Below, piece after piece: positions 1 to 9,054 of a stretch of DNA of 64,000 nt. The notes beneath the pieces are model-generated. The model saw only the letters and a program-made list of their open reading frames with translations. It ran no database searches and was not told the origin of the DNA. Origin of the DNA: Novosphingobium sp. AAP83 (GTDB taxonomy: Bacteria; Pseudomonadota; Alphaproteobacteria; Sphingomonadales; Sphingomonadaceae); the NCBI RefSeq assembly GCF_001295795.1, contig NZ_LJHY01000057.1, forward strand, positions 1 to 64,000. The letters run 5' to 3'. Position numbers and translations under genes: made by a program. Within the stretch, counting starts at the first letter, position 1. Each line of letters starts with the position of its first letter.

Positions 1-30
1 CACAGGCGGATATGCCGTGCCTTGCCGAGG

Positions 31-78
31 GTGCCCCTCCACCAGCTACGCTGGTCCCCCTCCCCGTTCCGGGAAGGA
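31..78. repeat. GC-rich intergenic hairpin repeat at window edge
   Basis: This non-coding stretch carries a small inverted repeat (ACCAGC at 41-46 and GCTGGT at 50-55), followed by a C-rich run and a second imperfect hairpin near 61-78. The layout resembles the short dispersed hairpin repeats common between genes in sphingomonad chromosomes. It lies downstream of the exonuclease gene, so it may also end that transcript. No second copy of this exact type is seen in the window, so family membership is an inference. Confidence 0.4.
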
Positions 79-89
79 ATTTGCGCCGC

Positions 90-1097
90 TCAATCATCCT
101 CGTCCTCATACCCCACCAGCGCCAGCGCGCGCGCCTTGCGCTGGGTGAGTTCGCACCAGCGCAGCAGCGCTTCCTCGCGGCCATGCGTGATCCATGTTTC
201 GGCGGGGTTCACTTGCGCGATGGTCTGGGTCAATTCGTCCCAATCGGCGTGGTCCGAGATAATCAGCGGCAGTTCCACCCCGCGTTGCCGCGCGCGCTGG
301 CGTACCCGCATCCAGCCCGATGCCATTGCGGTGACCGGATCGGGCAAACGCCTGCTCCACCGGTCATTCAGCGCAGAAGGCGGACACACGATAATCGCGT
401 TTTCCAGTGCCGCTTTGGGCACGCCTGCCACGGGCTTCAGATCGCCCAGATCAACACCGTGGTCCTCATACAAGCGGCACATCCGCTCCATTGCGCCGTG
501 CAACCAGATCGTCTCGCGATATCCCGCCGCGCGCAATTCGGCGATCACGCGCTGCGCCTTGCCCAAAGCATAAGCGCCCACTAGCACACAGCGCCCTGCC
601 TCGTTTTCCCGCGCGGCAAGCAGCTTGGCCATTTCCCCGGCGATGGGCGGGTGCCTGAACACCGGCAGGCCGAACGTGGCTTCGGTAACGAAGATATCGC
701 AGGGCGTTACCGCAAACGGGGAACACGTCGGATCGGCGCGGCGTTTGTAATCGCCGGTAATCACCACGCGCTCTCCGCCATGCTCCAACAGGATTTGCGC
801 TGATCCCAGCACATGTCCGGCAGGCACAAATGTTGCGCGCACATCGCCGCGCAAGTTCACCGTCTCGCCATAGGCCGCAGCGCGCGATCCTGCTGCGATC
901 ACGCCATAGCGCAAGCCCATGATCGCCAGCGTCTCGGGCGTCGCTACCGTCGTTCCGTGCCCACCACGCGCATGATCGGCATGGCCATGCGTCACCAGTG
1001 CCAGATCAACCGCGCGCGATGGATCGATCCACGCGTCGGCAGGCGCAATGTACAGCCCCTGCGGTTCGGGGCGCAGCCATGAGAACGGTGGGGCCAT
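90..1097 (-). CDS. ligase-associated metallo-beta-lactamase-fold DNA exonuclease
   Basis: Predicted 335-residue metallo-beta-lactamase-fold nuclease of the DNA-ligase-associated exonuclease family, related to the SNM1/CPSF branch. The metal motif HGHADHAR is at residues 37-44. Further typical elements follow: a GHVLGSAQ segment, a VITGDY segment holding a metal-bridging Asp, and a late ISDHAD segment. The longest frame starts 17 residues earlier at 1148, but family homology begins just after the Met at 1097. In related genomes this gene sits in a DNA-repair group with an ATP-dependent ligase, an Lhr-type helicase and a phosphoesterase. The ligase would lie off the left edge here. The nuclease call is strong; the pathway role is known only from the family. 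Confidence 0.85.
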   Translation of the reverse strand: MAPPFSWLRPEPQGLYIAPADAWIDPSRAVDLALVTHGHADHARGGHGTTVATPETLAIMGLRYGVIAAGSRAAAYGETVNLRGDVRATFVPAGHVLGSAQILLEHGGERVVITGDYKRRADPTCSPFAVTPCDIFVTEATFGLPVFRHPPIAGEMAKLLAARENEAGRCVLVGAYALGKAQRVIAELRAAGYRETIWLHGAMERMCRLYEDHGVDLGDLKPVAGVPKAALENAIIVCPPSALNDRWSRRLPDPVTAMASGWMRVRQRARQRGVELPLIISDHADWDELTQTIAQVNPAETWITHGREEALLRWCELTQRKARALALVGYEDEDD

Positions 1098-1190
1098 ACT
1101 TGTGGTAATGGCCCGATGTAGCGCGCAGTTCCAGTGACCTTTGGACATGGGCCAAAGTTGCGCGGCGCGACTTTATGGGCGGAAGAATTG

Positions 1191-1342
1191 TTCACGCAGA
1201 GACGCGGAGGGATATTTCTCAGCCGTAAGGTCGCTTCAACCAGTCAGCGTAGTCGTTTCGCCAAAGGCAGAAAAAGAAGGCGGCTTTGCCGCAAGTGCAA
1301 CGCCTCAGCGTCTCCCTTTTCTTCTCCGCGTCTCTGCGTGAA
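1191..1342. repeat. 152-bp element with perfect 19-bp terminal inverted repeats
   Basis: A 19-base arm at 1191-1209 is matched exactly, in inverted orientation, at 1324-1342. The core sequence is ACGCAGAGACGCGGAG. The interior holds a GCGGC..GCCGC mini-hairpin near 1281-1292 and no convincing gene. A second copy with the same arms and a similar interior lies at 18489-18657. It looks like a small non-autonomous mobile or REP/MITE-like element inserted between the exonuclease and clpA genes. Confidence 0.75.
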
Positions 1343-1372
1343 ATGCATTCAAGTACCCACCCCGATCTCAAC

Positions 1373-1404
1373 AAAAAAGGCCCACCCCGAAGGGCAGGCC
1401 TCTT
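1373..1404 (-). terminator. Rho-independent terminator of clpA
   Basis: Read on the minus strand, a 9-bp stem (two G-U pairs) closed by a TTCG tetraloop is followed by six T residues. It begins 23 bases after the clpA stop codon and faces the right way to end that transcript. Confidence 0.8.
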
Positions 1405-1427
1405 TCGTTCACTCCACGAAGGAAGGC

Positions 1428-3806
1428 TTATTCGGCCTCATCTTCGGTGCTCGATTCGGTCGCCGGGCTGCCAGCCTTGCCCTTTTTCGCCTTTTTCTTG
1501 ACCAGCTTGGGCGCAGCAGGCGTCAGTTCGAACGATAGGGCGCCATCGGTGCCTTCTTCGGTCTTAAGGCTGACGTGGACTTCACCGCCATTGGCCAGTT
1601 TGCCGAACAGCAGTTCTTCGGCGAGCGGCTTTTTGACCTTGTCCTGAATCAGACGCGCCATCGGCCTTGCGCCATAGAGCTTGTCGTAACCCTTGCGCGC
1701 CAGCCACGCGCGAGCATCGGCATCGAACTGGATGTGCACGTTCTGATCGGCCAGTTGCAGTTCCAGTTGCAGCACGAACTTGTCGACCACGCGGCTGACG
1801 ACTTCGGGCTGGAGGTAAGCAAACGGCACGATGGCATCCAGGCGGTTGCGGAATTCGGGGGTGAACATTTTCTTCACCGCTTCATCGCCCGCATCGGCCT
1901 TGGATACGTCGCCAAAGCCGATGCCCTGACGCGCCATGTCCGAAGCGCCCGCATTGGTGGTCATGATCAGGACCACATTGCGGAAATCGACCGTTTTGCC
2001 GTGGTGATCGGTCAACCGGCCATTGTCCATCACCTGCAACAGGATGTTGAACAGATCGGGGTGCGCCTTTTCGATTTCATCGAGCAGCAGCACGCAATGC
2101 GGTTGCTGGTCAATTGCATCGGTCAGCAACCCGCCCTGATCAAACCCGACATAGCCCGGAGGCGCACCGATCAGGCGGCTGATCGAATGACGCTCCATAT
2201 ATTCAGACATATCAAAGCGTTGCAGCGGAATGCCCATGATTTGCGATAGGCTGCGCGCCACTTCGGTCTTGCCCACGCCGGTCGGGCCGCTGAACAGGAA
2301 CGAACCAATCGGCTTGTCTGCATCGCGCAGGCCCGCACGGCTCAGCTTCATGGCCGAAGATAGCACTTCGATGGCCTTGTCCTGCCCGAAGACCAGACGC
2401 TTCAGATCGCGCTCAAGATGTTCGAGCACTTTCTTGTCGTCGCTCGATACCGATTTGGGCGGGATGCGCGCCATCGTGGCGATGACCTGTTCGATCTCGC
2501 GTGCGGTGATCGTCTTCTTGCGCTTGTTTGCGGGCACCAGCATCTGCATCGCGCCCACTTCGTCGATCACGTCGATGGCTTTATCAGGCAGCTTGCGATC
2601 ATTGATGTAGCGCGCCGAAAGTTCGACCGCGGTCTTGATCGCATCGGGGGTGTACTTGACCTTGTGATGGTCTTCAAATGCGGTGCGCAGGCCTTTGAGG
2701 ATCTTGATCGTATCCTCGATCGTCGGCTCGTTCACATCGATCTTCTGGAACCGGCGCAGCAGGGCGCGGTCCTTTTCGAAGTGATTGCGGAATTCCTTGT
2801 ACGTCGTCGATCCGATGCAGCGGATCGTGCCACCCGAAAGCGCGGGCTTGAGCAGGTTCGATGCATCCATCGCCCCGCCGCTGGTGGCACCGGCGCCGAT
2901 CACGGTGTGGATTTCATCGATGAACAGCACCGCATGCGGCATCTTTTCCAGTTCGGAAACGACTTGCTTCAATCGCTCTTCAAAATCACCGCGATAGCGC
3001 GTGCCTGCCAGCAGGCTGCCCATGTCGAGCGAATAGATCACCGCTTCGGTCAGCACTTCGGGCACGTCGCCTTCCACGATTTTGCGCGCAAGGCCCTCTG
3101 CGATGGCGGTTTTGCCAACGCCGGGATCGCCCACATAGAGCGGGTTGTTCTTCGAACGGCGGCACAGGATCTGGATCGTGCGGTCCACTTCGGGGCCACG
3201 CCCGATCAGCGGATCAACTTTCCCGGCCAAAGCCTTTTCGTTAAGGTTGACGGTGAACTGGTCGAGCGCGGTTTCCTTCTTCTGGCCCTTGGCGTCAGCC
3301 TTTTCTTCCTGCTGCTTGGGCGCTTCTTCTTCTGCACCCTTGGCGGTGCGGCCATCGACCGGACGGCCACCCTTGCCAATGCCGTGGCTGATAAAGCTGA
3401 CCGCGTCCAAACGGCTCATATCCTGCTGCTGCAAGAAGTAGACCGCATAAGAATCGCGTTCGGAGAACAGCGCGACCAGCACGTTGGCGCCGGTCACCGT
3501 GTCTTTGCCGGATGACTGCACATGCAGGATAGCGCGCTGGATCACACGCTGGAAACCGGCAGTGGGCTGGGGGTCAGCCTTATCCTGCGTTTTCAGCGAT
3601 TGATATTCCTGATCCAGGTACTGGCGCACCACATCCCCCAGATCGCCCAGATCCACGCCGCAAGCCTGCATCACTTGTGCGGCATCGGCATCATCGATCA
3701 GTGCTAGCAGCAAATGCTCCAGCGTCGCGTACTCGTGGCTGCGCTCGGACGCGTTGGCGAGCGCGGTATGCAGCGTTTTTTCGAGGCTCTGTGCGAAACT
3801 AGGCAT
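1428..3806 (-). CDS. clpA: ATP-dependent Clp protease ATP-binding subunit ClpA
   Basis: A 792-residue Hsp100 unfoldase that feeds substrates to ClpP in the cytoplasm. It has the Clp N domain (about 1-150), a first AAA module with Walker A GDPGVGKT near residue 225, and a second module with GPTGVGKT near 508. An IGFG loop near 630 is the segment that docks on ClpP. The C terminus ends in a Lys-rich then acidic tail. The start at MPSFAQSLEK matches the family; the frame extends 26 residues upstream without homology. No clpS adaptor gene is adjacent, which is unusual because clpS often precedes clpA. A terminator follows the gene. Identity is secure from motifs, length and the double AAA layout. 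Confidence 0.97.
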   Translation of the reverse strand: MPSFAQSLEKTLHTALANASERSHEYATLEHLLLALIDDADAAQVMQACGVDLGDLGDVVRQYLDQEYQSLKTQDKADPQPTAGFQRVIQRAILHVQSSGKDTVTGANVLVALFSERDSYAVYFLQQQDMSRLDAVSFISHGIGKGGRPVDGRTAKGAEEEAPKQQEEKADAKGQKKETALDQFTVNLNEKALAGKVDPLIGRGPEVDRTIQILCRRSKNNPLYVGDPGVGKTAIAEGLARKIVEGDVPEVLTEAVIYSLDMGSLLAGTRYRGDFEERLKQVVSELEKMPHAVLFIDEIHTVIGAGATSGGAMDASNLLKPALSGGTIRCIGSTTYKEFRNHFEKDRALLRRFQKIDVNEPTIEDTIKILKGLRTAFEDHHKVKYTPDAIKTAVELSARYINDRKLPDKAIDVIDEVGAMQMLVPANKRKKTITAREIEQVIATMARIPPKSVSSDDKKVLEHLERDLKRLVFGQDKAIEVLSSAMKLSRAGLRDADKPIGSFLFSGPTGVGKTEVARSLSQIMGIPLQRFDMSEYMERHSISRLIGAPPGYVGFDQGGLLTDAIDQQPHCVLLLDEIEKAHPDLFNILLQVMDNGRLTDHHGKTVDFRNVVLIMTTNAGASDMARQGIGFGDVSKADAGDEAVKKMFTPEFRNRLDAIVPFAYLQPEVVSRVVDKFVLQLELQLADQNVHIQFDADARAWLARKGYDKLYGARPMARLIQDKVKKPLAEELLFGKLANGGEVHVSLKTEEGTDGALSFELTPAAPKLVKKKAKKGKAGSPATESSTEDEAE

Positions 3807-3977
3807 AGGACTACTTTCTGGCTTGCGCCGGTGGGTTCCCTTGACGAGTCGGGCGGGACTCATCACGGGAGAGTGCACGAGCATGGTTAACCAGAGTTAA
3901 ACCGCGCCGAGGTGCGTTAACAACTGCACAAGTGGCAATATGGGTTGGCCATCCGGCAAAAGAAAGGGTGGGCCGCG

Positions 3978-4196
3978 TCAACTGCCGTTGCCTGAAGGGG
4001 CAGGGTTGCGAAAAAGCGCCTCTGCCGCCGCGCGATGCGCGCTGGCTTTGTTGCGATGCGCAACGGTGCGGGCAATTTCCAATTCTAACAATTGGATGCG
4101 TTCGTTTAGTTCGTTGTTCGAATACGGGTCGAGCAGCTCTGTCGCCAGTTGGCTGGCCAGATCCCCTTTCGGGCGAGGACGCTCGTCAATTTCCAT
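3978..4196 (-). CDS. DUF1192 family small protein
   Basis: A 72-residue protein matching the DUF1192 pattern: short N terminus, a PYSNNELNERI segment, then a single amphipathic helix (LLELEIARTVAHR..) predicted to form a coiled coil. No enzymatic residues are apparent. The start at 4196 has AGGAG about 12 bases upstream. The open frame runs much further upstream, but only because the opposite-strand oxidoreductase gene leaves it open. It is divergent from the quinone oxidoreductase gene, 115 bp away. Function is unknown; the coiled coil suggests a protein-protein interaction role. Confidence 0.8.
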   Translation of the reverse strand: MEIDERPRPKGDLASQLATELLDPYSNNELNERIQLLELEIARTVAHRNKASAHRAAAEALFRNPAPSGNGS

Positions 4197-4311
4197 TGCG
4201 CAACTTTTCTCCTTCGCAGCACAACAATGTGCCTTCGCTACGCTTGCTGTCAACGCCTTGTGTAGGCTAGCAATACAAAACTGGTTTGAAATGAAATATG
4301 AGGCTTCCTTG

Positions 4312-5310
4312 ATGACCGCCATTCCTGCAACGATGACGGCCATGGGCTGGGACGCGCCCGGCGGTCCCGAGGTGCTTCGGCCCGAAATCGTGGCAGTGCC
4401 GCAGCCGGGGCCGGGGCAAGTATTGGTCAAAGTGGCCTATGCCGGGGTCAACCGGCCCGACGTGATCCAGCGTCAGGGATTCTACCCCGCGCCTGCTGAT
4501 GCATCGCCGCTGCCGGGGCTTGAGATTTCCGGCCAGGTCGTTGCCCAAGGCGCAGGCGTGGTTGTGCCGTTTGTCGAACAGAGCGTTTGTGCGCTGGTGG
4601 CTGGCGGCGGATATGCCGAATATTGCCTGGCCGAAGCCGAACAGTGCTTTGATGCAGGCGATATCGCCCTGGATGAAGCTGCCGCTATCCCTGAAACGCT
4701 GTTCACCGTGTGGCACAACGTGTTCGAACGCGGCATGGTGGCCGACGGCGAGACGATCTTGGTCCACGGCGGCACCAGCGGCATTGGTTCAATGGCGATT
4801 CTGCTGGGCAAGCTGTTCGGCGTGCGCGTGATCGTCACGTGCGGTGGGGCTGAAAAATGCGCGCAAGCTCTGGCCATCGGTGCGGCTCATGCGATAGATT
4901 ACAAGAGCGCCGATTTTGTTGAGGAAGTGGCAAAAATCACTGGCGGCAAGGGCGTCGAAATGGTGCTCGATATGGTTGCGGGCGATTATGTCGCGCGCAA
5001 TCTGAAGTGCCTTGCCGATGATGGCCGCCATGTGACCATCGCGGTGCAAGGTGGGCTGCGCGCGGAAATCAACATGGCCGAAGTCATGCGCCGCCGCATC
5101 ACCCTTACCGGATCAACGCTGCGCCCCCGCTCCAAAGCGTTCAAGGCCGCGCTCGCCGATGAAATCCGTCAAACCGTATGGCCGGTCATCGCGGGCGGCG
5201 AACTGCGCCCGGTTATGGACCAGTGCTTCGCGCTAACCGATGCGGCTGCGGCTCATGCGCGCATGGAGCAGGGCGCGCATATTGGGAAGATCGTGCTGAA
5301 GGTCGGGTAG
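4312..5310 (+). CDS. NAD(P)H:quinone oxidoreductase (zeta-crystallin/PIG3 type)
   Basis: A 332-residue zinc-independent medium-chain dehydrogenase of the PIG3/zeta-crystallin family, predicted to reduce quinones with NADPH in the cytoplasm. Visible signatures are GVNRPDVIQRQG in the N-terminal GroES-like domain and the nucleotide-binding segment VHGGTSGIGSMAILL in the Rossmann half. The usual zinc-binding cysteines are absent. The start at 4312 follows a GAGG motif; Met codons at 4333 and 4342 are alternatives and only shorten a poorly conserved tail. The longer open frame to 3940 overlaps the divergent DUF1192 gene and is not coding. The physiological substrate cannot be told from sequence. 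Confidence 0.9.
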   Translation: MTAIPATMTAMGWDAPGGPEVLRPEIVAVPQPGPGQVLVKVAYAGVNRPDVIQRQGFYPAPADASPLPGLEISGQVVAQGAGVVVPFVEQSVCALVAGGGYAEYCLAEAEQCFDAGDIALDEAAAIPETLFTVWHNVFERGMVADGETILVHGGTSGIGSMAILLGKLFGVRVIVTCGGAEKCAQALAIGAAHAIDYKSADFVEEVAKITGGKGVEMVLDMVAGDYVARNLKCLADDGRHVTIAVQGGLRAEINMAEVMRRRITLTGSTLRPRSKAFKAALADEIRQTVWPVIAGGELRPVMDQCFALTDAAAAHARMEQGAHIGKIVLKVG

Positions 5311-5318
5311 CGCAGAGC

Positions 5319-5350
5319 CTACCCCCAACCACCTCCCTGTGAAGGTGGAG
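5319..5350. repeat. diverged copy of the C-rich hairpin repeat
   Basis: The stretch contains CCACCT (5329-5334) paired with AGGTGG (5343-5348), preceded by a C-rich leader. The arrangement resembles, in reverse orientation and with several changes, the repeat at 18447, 28654 and 49453. It lies between two convergent genes and could act as a weak terminator. Confidence 0.4.
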
Positions 5351-5394
5351 AGACAAAAGATGCCCCTTCTGCGAACGCGCGAGGGGCCGAAATC

Positions 5395-6021
5395 TTACTC
5401 TTTCCAGCCCCATGAGATCACGCAAGGTGGCACGTTAACCGGCTCAAAACCCTTGTCGATGTGGCGGAAGAACTGGCCCATCATCACGCGCGCACGAGCG
5501 GTATACTGATAAACAAGAAACGCACCGCCAGTGCGCAGCACGCGGTGTGTTGCACCCATGATGGCAGGGCCGACGCCTTCGGGCAGGGTTGAAAACGGCA
5601 AGCCCGACAGCACATAATCGGCCTGTTCAAAACCGTGCGCGCGGACGATTTCTTCGACATCGGTGGCCGAACCGTGAACGGCGGTAAAGCGGCTGTCACC
5701 AATGGTCTTGGTAAGATATTCTATGAAATCGGGGTTGGTGTCGATCACGATCAACTGGCCATCACGGCGCAGTTTTTCCAGCACTGGGCGACAGAATGTG
5801 CCAACGCCGGGGCCATATTCAACGAACAACTTGCATTCATCCCAATTAACCTTGGACAGCACGCGTTCAATCGTGCGCCCGGATGATGGTACAATCGCGC
5901 CAACCATCGCCGGGTGCTTGATAAAGCCCTTGAAGAAGATACCGGCAGGGCCGAGCAGGCGTTCCGCCTTGCGTTTGGCCCGCTGAAGAAGGGGCTCACG
6001 CGCCGCCTGGGTCGAAGTCAT
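5395..6021 (-). CDS. class I SAM methyltransferase, phospholipid N-methyltransferase (PmtA)-like
   Basis: A 208-residue Rossmann-fold methyltransferase. The SAM-binding motif VEYGPGVGTF lies near residues 75-84, followed by IVIDTNPDFI (acidic residue after beta-2) and LSGLPFSTLP (motif IV). The N-terminal FIKHPAMVGAIVPSS segment is typical of the Rhizobium/Rhodobacter PmtA group, which methylates phosphatidylethanolamine toward phosphatidylcholine at the membrane face. The start MTSTQAAREP is chosen because upstream residues are rich in Cys and resemble nothing. The gene is divergent from an MFS transporter, 130 bp away. The family call is good; substrate is inferred, and rRNA adenine dimethylases share part of the fold. 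Confidence 0.8.
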   Translation of the reverse strand: MTSTQAAREPLLQRAKRKAERLLGPAGIFFKGFIKHPAMVGAIVPSSGRTIERVLSKVNWDECKLFVEYGPGVGTFCRPVLEKLRRDGQLIVIDTNPDFIEYLTKTIGDSRFTAVHGSATDVEEIVRAHGFEQADYVLSGLPFSTLPEGVGPAIMGATHRVLRTGGAFLVYQYTARARVMMGQFFRHIDKGFEPVNVPPCVISWGWKE

Positions 6022-6151
6022 CGAGTAAAACGGTCCTCTGTCGATCAAGCCGAAGCCTGCGGTCGCAAATTTGCAACAGCATTGCAAGCACACATCTACA
6101 TCCCTACCGAAGCCGGATGAACCATCCGTGGACAATATTAGAGAGTAAACC

Positions 6152-7486
6152 ATGAATGCGGGCAAAATCAGCGCCGACATTCGCTTACCGAATGAGCGCA
6201 TGGCGCTATTATTTATGGTGATGCTTGTATCAGCGGCAGGCAATACCGCGATGCAATCTGTCATGCCTTCGATTGGCACGCGATTGGGCATCGCGGATGT
6301 GTGGGTGAGCCTTGCCTATTCATGGTCGGCCCTGTTGTGGGTGGTCATGGCCCCTTACTGGGCACGGCGGTCAGACCGGCGCGGGCGCAAGGCGATGATG
6401 GCGCTGGGGATTGCCGGGTTCGTTACGTCATTCGCGCTGTGTGCCGTCATTCTGCGCATCGGCCTCAGCGGATGGTTGAGCGCTGCCATGACGATGGTAC
6501 TGTTTGCGCTGGCGCGGTCGTTCTATGGCATGTTCGGATCAGCCGCGCCGCCTGCTGTCCAGGCCTATGTTGCCAGCCGTACGGGCCGTGCCGATCGCAC
6601 CAAGGCCTTGTCACTTGTGGCTTCGAGCTTTGGCCTTGGCACGGTCGTCGGACCGGCTCTTGCCCCGCTAATGATTCTTCCCGGCCTTGGTGTAGTAGGG
6701 CCGTTTGCGATCTTTGCCGCGCTGGGCTTAATCGTGCTCGTACTGGTGCGTACGCGCTTGCCCAATGATGATCCCCGCTTTGCCGGTCGCGGCGAAGTCA
6801 TGTCTGCACCGTTCAGCGCATCGTCCAATCCGCGCATTGTAGAAGACACGCCCGATGGCTCGCCCGATGAACTGCCCGAAGCGCAGCCGCAGCATGCGGG
6901 CATAGACCGTGTGCGGTTGACCGACAAACGCCTGCGCACTTGGCTAATCGCGGGCGTTATCGGCGGCCATTCCCAAGCCATGTTGCTGGGCGTCATCGGC
7001 TTTCTGCTGATGGACCGGTTGGGCCTGCGCAGCGATCCTGATGCAGCCGCAGGACCGATCGGGCTGGTGCTGATGGCGGGGGCCTTTGCCACGCTTCTGG
7101 CGCAATGGGGCCTGATTCCGATGCTGGGGTTAGGGCCACGCACCTCCACCATCTGGGGCACGGCGCTGGGTGCATTGGGCATCGTGCCAGTGGCGATGGG
7201 CGCAGACCTGCACAGCATCGCGGTGGGCTTTGCCATTGCGTCGCTGGGCTTTGGCATGTTCCGGCCCGGCTTCACATCAGGGGCAAGCCTTGCGGTAAGC
7301 CGCGCCGAACAAGGGCAGGCCGCGGGCATCATCACTTCGATCAACGGCGCGGCCTATGTCGCCGCACCCGCTATCGGGGTGTGGCTCTATAGCCACTCGC
7401 AATGGCTGGCGTGGGGCACGATGGAGGCTTTGGCGGTGATTGTCGTGATCATCGGCGTTTTCGCGCTGGAAAAAGACGCCGCCTGA
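6152..7486 (+). CDS. major facilitator superfamily transporter
   Basis: A 444-residue inner-membrane carrier with about 12 hydrophobic segments. The MFS loop 2-3 signature APYWARRSDRRGRKAMM lies near residues 68-84. A hydrophilic insert of about 60 residues between helices 6 and 7 (roughly 205-265, rich in Asp, Glu and Pro) is the normal central cytoplasmic loop but is longer than usual. The gene is divergent from the methyltransferase and runs the same way as the flippase gene that starts 65 bp later. Nothing identifies the substrate; efflux of a hydrophobic compound is possible. Confidence 0.88.
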   Translation: MNAGKISADIRLPNERMALLFMVMLVSAAGNTAMQSVMPSIGTRLGIADVWVSLAYSWSALLWVVMAPYWARRSDRRGRKAMMALGIAGFVTSFALCAVILRIGLSGWLSAAMTMVLFALARSFYGMFGSAAPPAVQAYVASRTGRADRTKALSLVASSFGLGTVVGPALAPLMILPGLGVVGPFAIFAALGLIVLVLVRTRLPNDDPRFAGRGEVMSAPFSASSNPRIVEDTPDGSPDELPEAQPQHAGIDRVRLTDKRLRTWLIAGVIGGHSQAMLLGVIGFLLMDRLGLRSDPDAAAGPIGLVLMAGAFATLLAQWGLIPMLGLGPRTSTIWGTALGALGIVPVAMGADLHSIAVGFAIASLGFGMFRPGFTSGASLAVSRAEQGQAAGIITSINGAAYVAAPAIGVWLYSHSQWLAWGTMEALAVIVVIIGVFALEKDAA

Positions 7487-7551
7487 CCGGCAAACGCGCG
7501 GTACACGCAGACCCGCTTGCCAAGCGGCTGATTTGACGCCAATCGCAGGCC

Positions 7552-9054
7552 ATGCCAGCCGCAAGCGCCTCGAAGAACATCATCGCGCGCGGTGTTGGTT
7601 CCAACGCCTTCAGCTTTATAATCCGCTTCGGGGCAAGAGCGTCGTTCCTCTATATCGGTGCGCGGCTTTATGGCGCGGCCAATTATGGCGTGTTTACGAT
7701 GGCCACCGCCGTTGTCGAACTGGCAGCGCCTTTGGCCAGCCTTGGCCTGCGGCGGATGATTTTTCCCTGGCTGGAAGAGGAAACCGGCGGCGCTGCACCG
7801 CGTCCCCCCATCCACATCCTGCTCGATGCCCTGCTGCTGGCTGCGATTGGTGGCGCGGCGATGTCGGTGCTGCTGGTGGCGGCCACACAATGGCTTCCAT
7901 CCGCTGTGGTTTCAGACTCATTGCGCCTTGCCTTTGCCCTGCTGATCCCTTCGGTCTTGCTGCAAAACACCGGCGATATCGCGCTGGCCGCCACGCGCTG
8001 GACGCACAAGATGCGTTATGAAGTGATCGGGCGCGGTGTGGTAGAGCCTTATGTGCTGACCGCCGTGGTCCTTGCGACATGGTATGGCGGGCTGACCGAA
8101 ACGGGCATGCTGTTGGGCTACTGGGCAGGCTCGCTGGCGCTGGCGCTGTTTTCGCTGTGGGCCGCGCGCGATTGTCTTGGCGTGTTGCAATTGCGCCACT
8201 GGCGTCCTGGCGCAGGGGCCTTGGTGCAGCGGGCACGTTCGTTATGGCCCGCCAGCGGCAGCGATTTCCTGTCGAGCCTTGCGCAGCGGATCGATCTTTA
8301 TCTGGTCGGCTTCTTGCTGGGCGATACGCCCGCCGGTGTCTATGGCGTGCTGCGCCAATTGCGCACGCCGGTTTTGCAAGTGCGGCAGGCCTTTGACGGC
8401 ATCCTCACTCCCCTCACCGCCCGCACGATGAACACTGATGGCGATGTGACCACCGGCGAGGCAACGGCGGCGGCCACGCGTGTCGTGCTGACGATCCAGT
8501 TGGGACTGGTGCTGCTGATGGCGGCGGCGGGCGATGCGCTGCTTGATCTGTTCGGCGCAGGTTATGCCGCGGGATATGCCGCGCTGCTGGCAATGGTGCT
8601 GGCCGAAACCATCAACGGCGCGTTCGGAGTGTCCGAATTGATCCTTTACTACCGCCGCCCCGCACTGGCGCTCAAGGTCAACGTGATCCTGATTGCGATT
8701 GCGACTGCCGGAATTCCGCTGCTAACGCCGCGCTTCGGCATTCTGGGAGCATCGCTGGCGATGTTGGCGGCGGCGGTGATTGCCGCTGTGCTGCGGCGAT
8801 ACTGGCTGGTCGGCCTTGGCGTGCGCCGCCCGTTTTTCCACGCAAGCATGCCAGTGGCGGCGGCAGGGATTGCGGTATTGTGCGGCACAGGCGGCGGATG
8901 GATCGCACGGGCAAGCGCGCTGCCCGGCGCATCTGATGGCTGGCAAAAAGCGGTGCCACCCTTGCTGGCGCTGGCAGTTTACGTGCTGCTGATCGGCGTC
9001 TGGCGCAAAGTGCAGCCCGGCGTGCTGTCTTTGGACCGCTACCGCATCAACTAA
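7552..9054 (+). CDS. lipopolysaccharide/polysaccharide flippase-like membrane protein (MOP superfamily)
   Basis: A 500-residue polytopic protein of the Wzx/PST type with about 12-14 hydrophobic segments. An N-terminal region with SNAFSFIIRFGARASFLYIG resembles the first helices of O-antigen flippases. Such proteins flip lipid-linked sugars or related lipids across the inner membrane. It starts 65 bp after the MFS gene and its 3' end overlaps, tail to tail, the last 8 bases of a CDP-alcohol phosphotransferase gene. Because it neighbours the inositol-phosphate genes, it may move their lipid product outward, but that link is inferred only from position. Confidence 0.8.
   Translation: MPAASASKNIIARGVGSNAFSFIIRFGARASFLYIGARLYGAANYGVFTMATAVVELAAPLASLGLRRMIFPWLEEETGGAAPRPPIHILLDALLLAAIGGAAMSVLLVAATQWLPSAVVSDSLRLAFALLIPSVLLQNTGDIALAATRWTHKMRYEVIGRGVVEPYVLTAVVLATWYGGLTETGMLLGYWAGSLALALFSLWAARDCLGVLQLRHWRPGAGALVQRARSLWPASGSDFLSSLAQRIDLYLVGFLLGDTPAGVYGVLRQLRTPVLQVRQAFDGILTPLTARTMNTDGDVTTGEATAAATRVVLTIQLGLVLLMAAAGDALLDLFGAGYAAGYAALLAMVLAETINGAFGVSELILYYRRPALALKVNVILIAIATAGIPLLTPRFGILGASLAMLAAAVIAAVLRRYWLVGLGVRRPFFHASMPVAAAGIAVLCGTGGGWIARASALPGASDGWQKAVPPLLALAVYVLLIGVWRKVQPGVLSLDRYRIN

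Noticed and set aside
2418..3515. Long plus-strand frame of 365 codons opposite clpA
   Set aside because: It is wholly antisense to ClpA, with Arg/His/Phe-rich composition typical of a GC-rich shadow frame and no recognisable motif.
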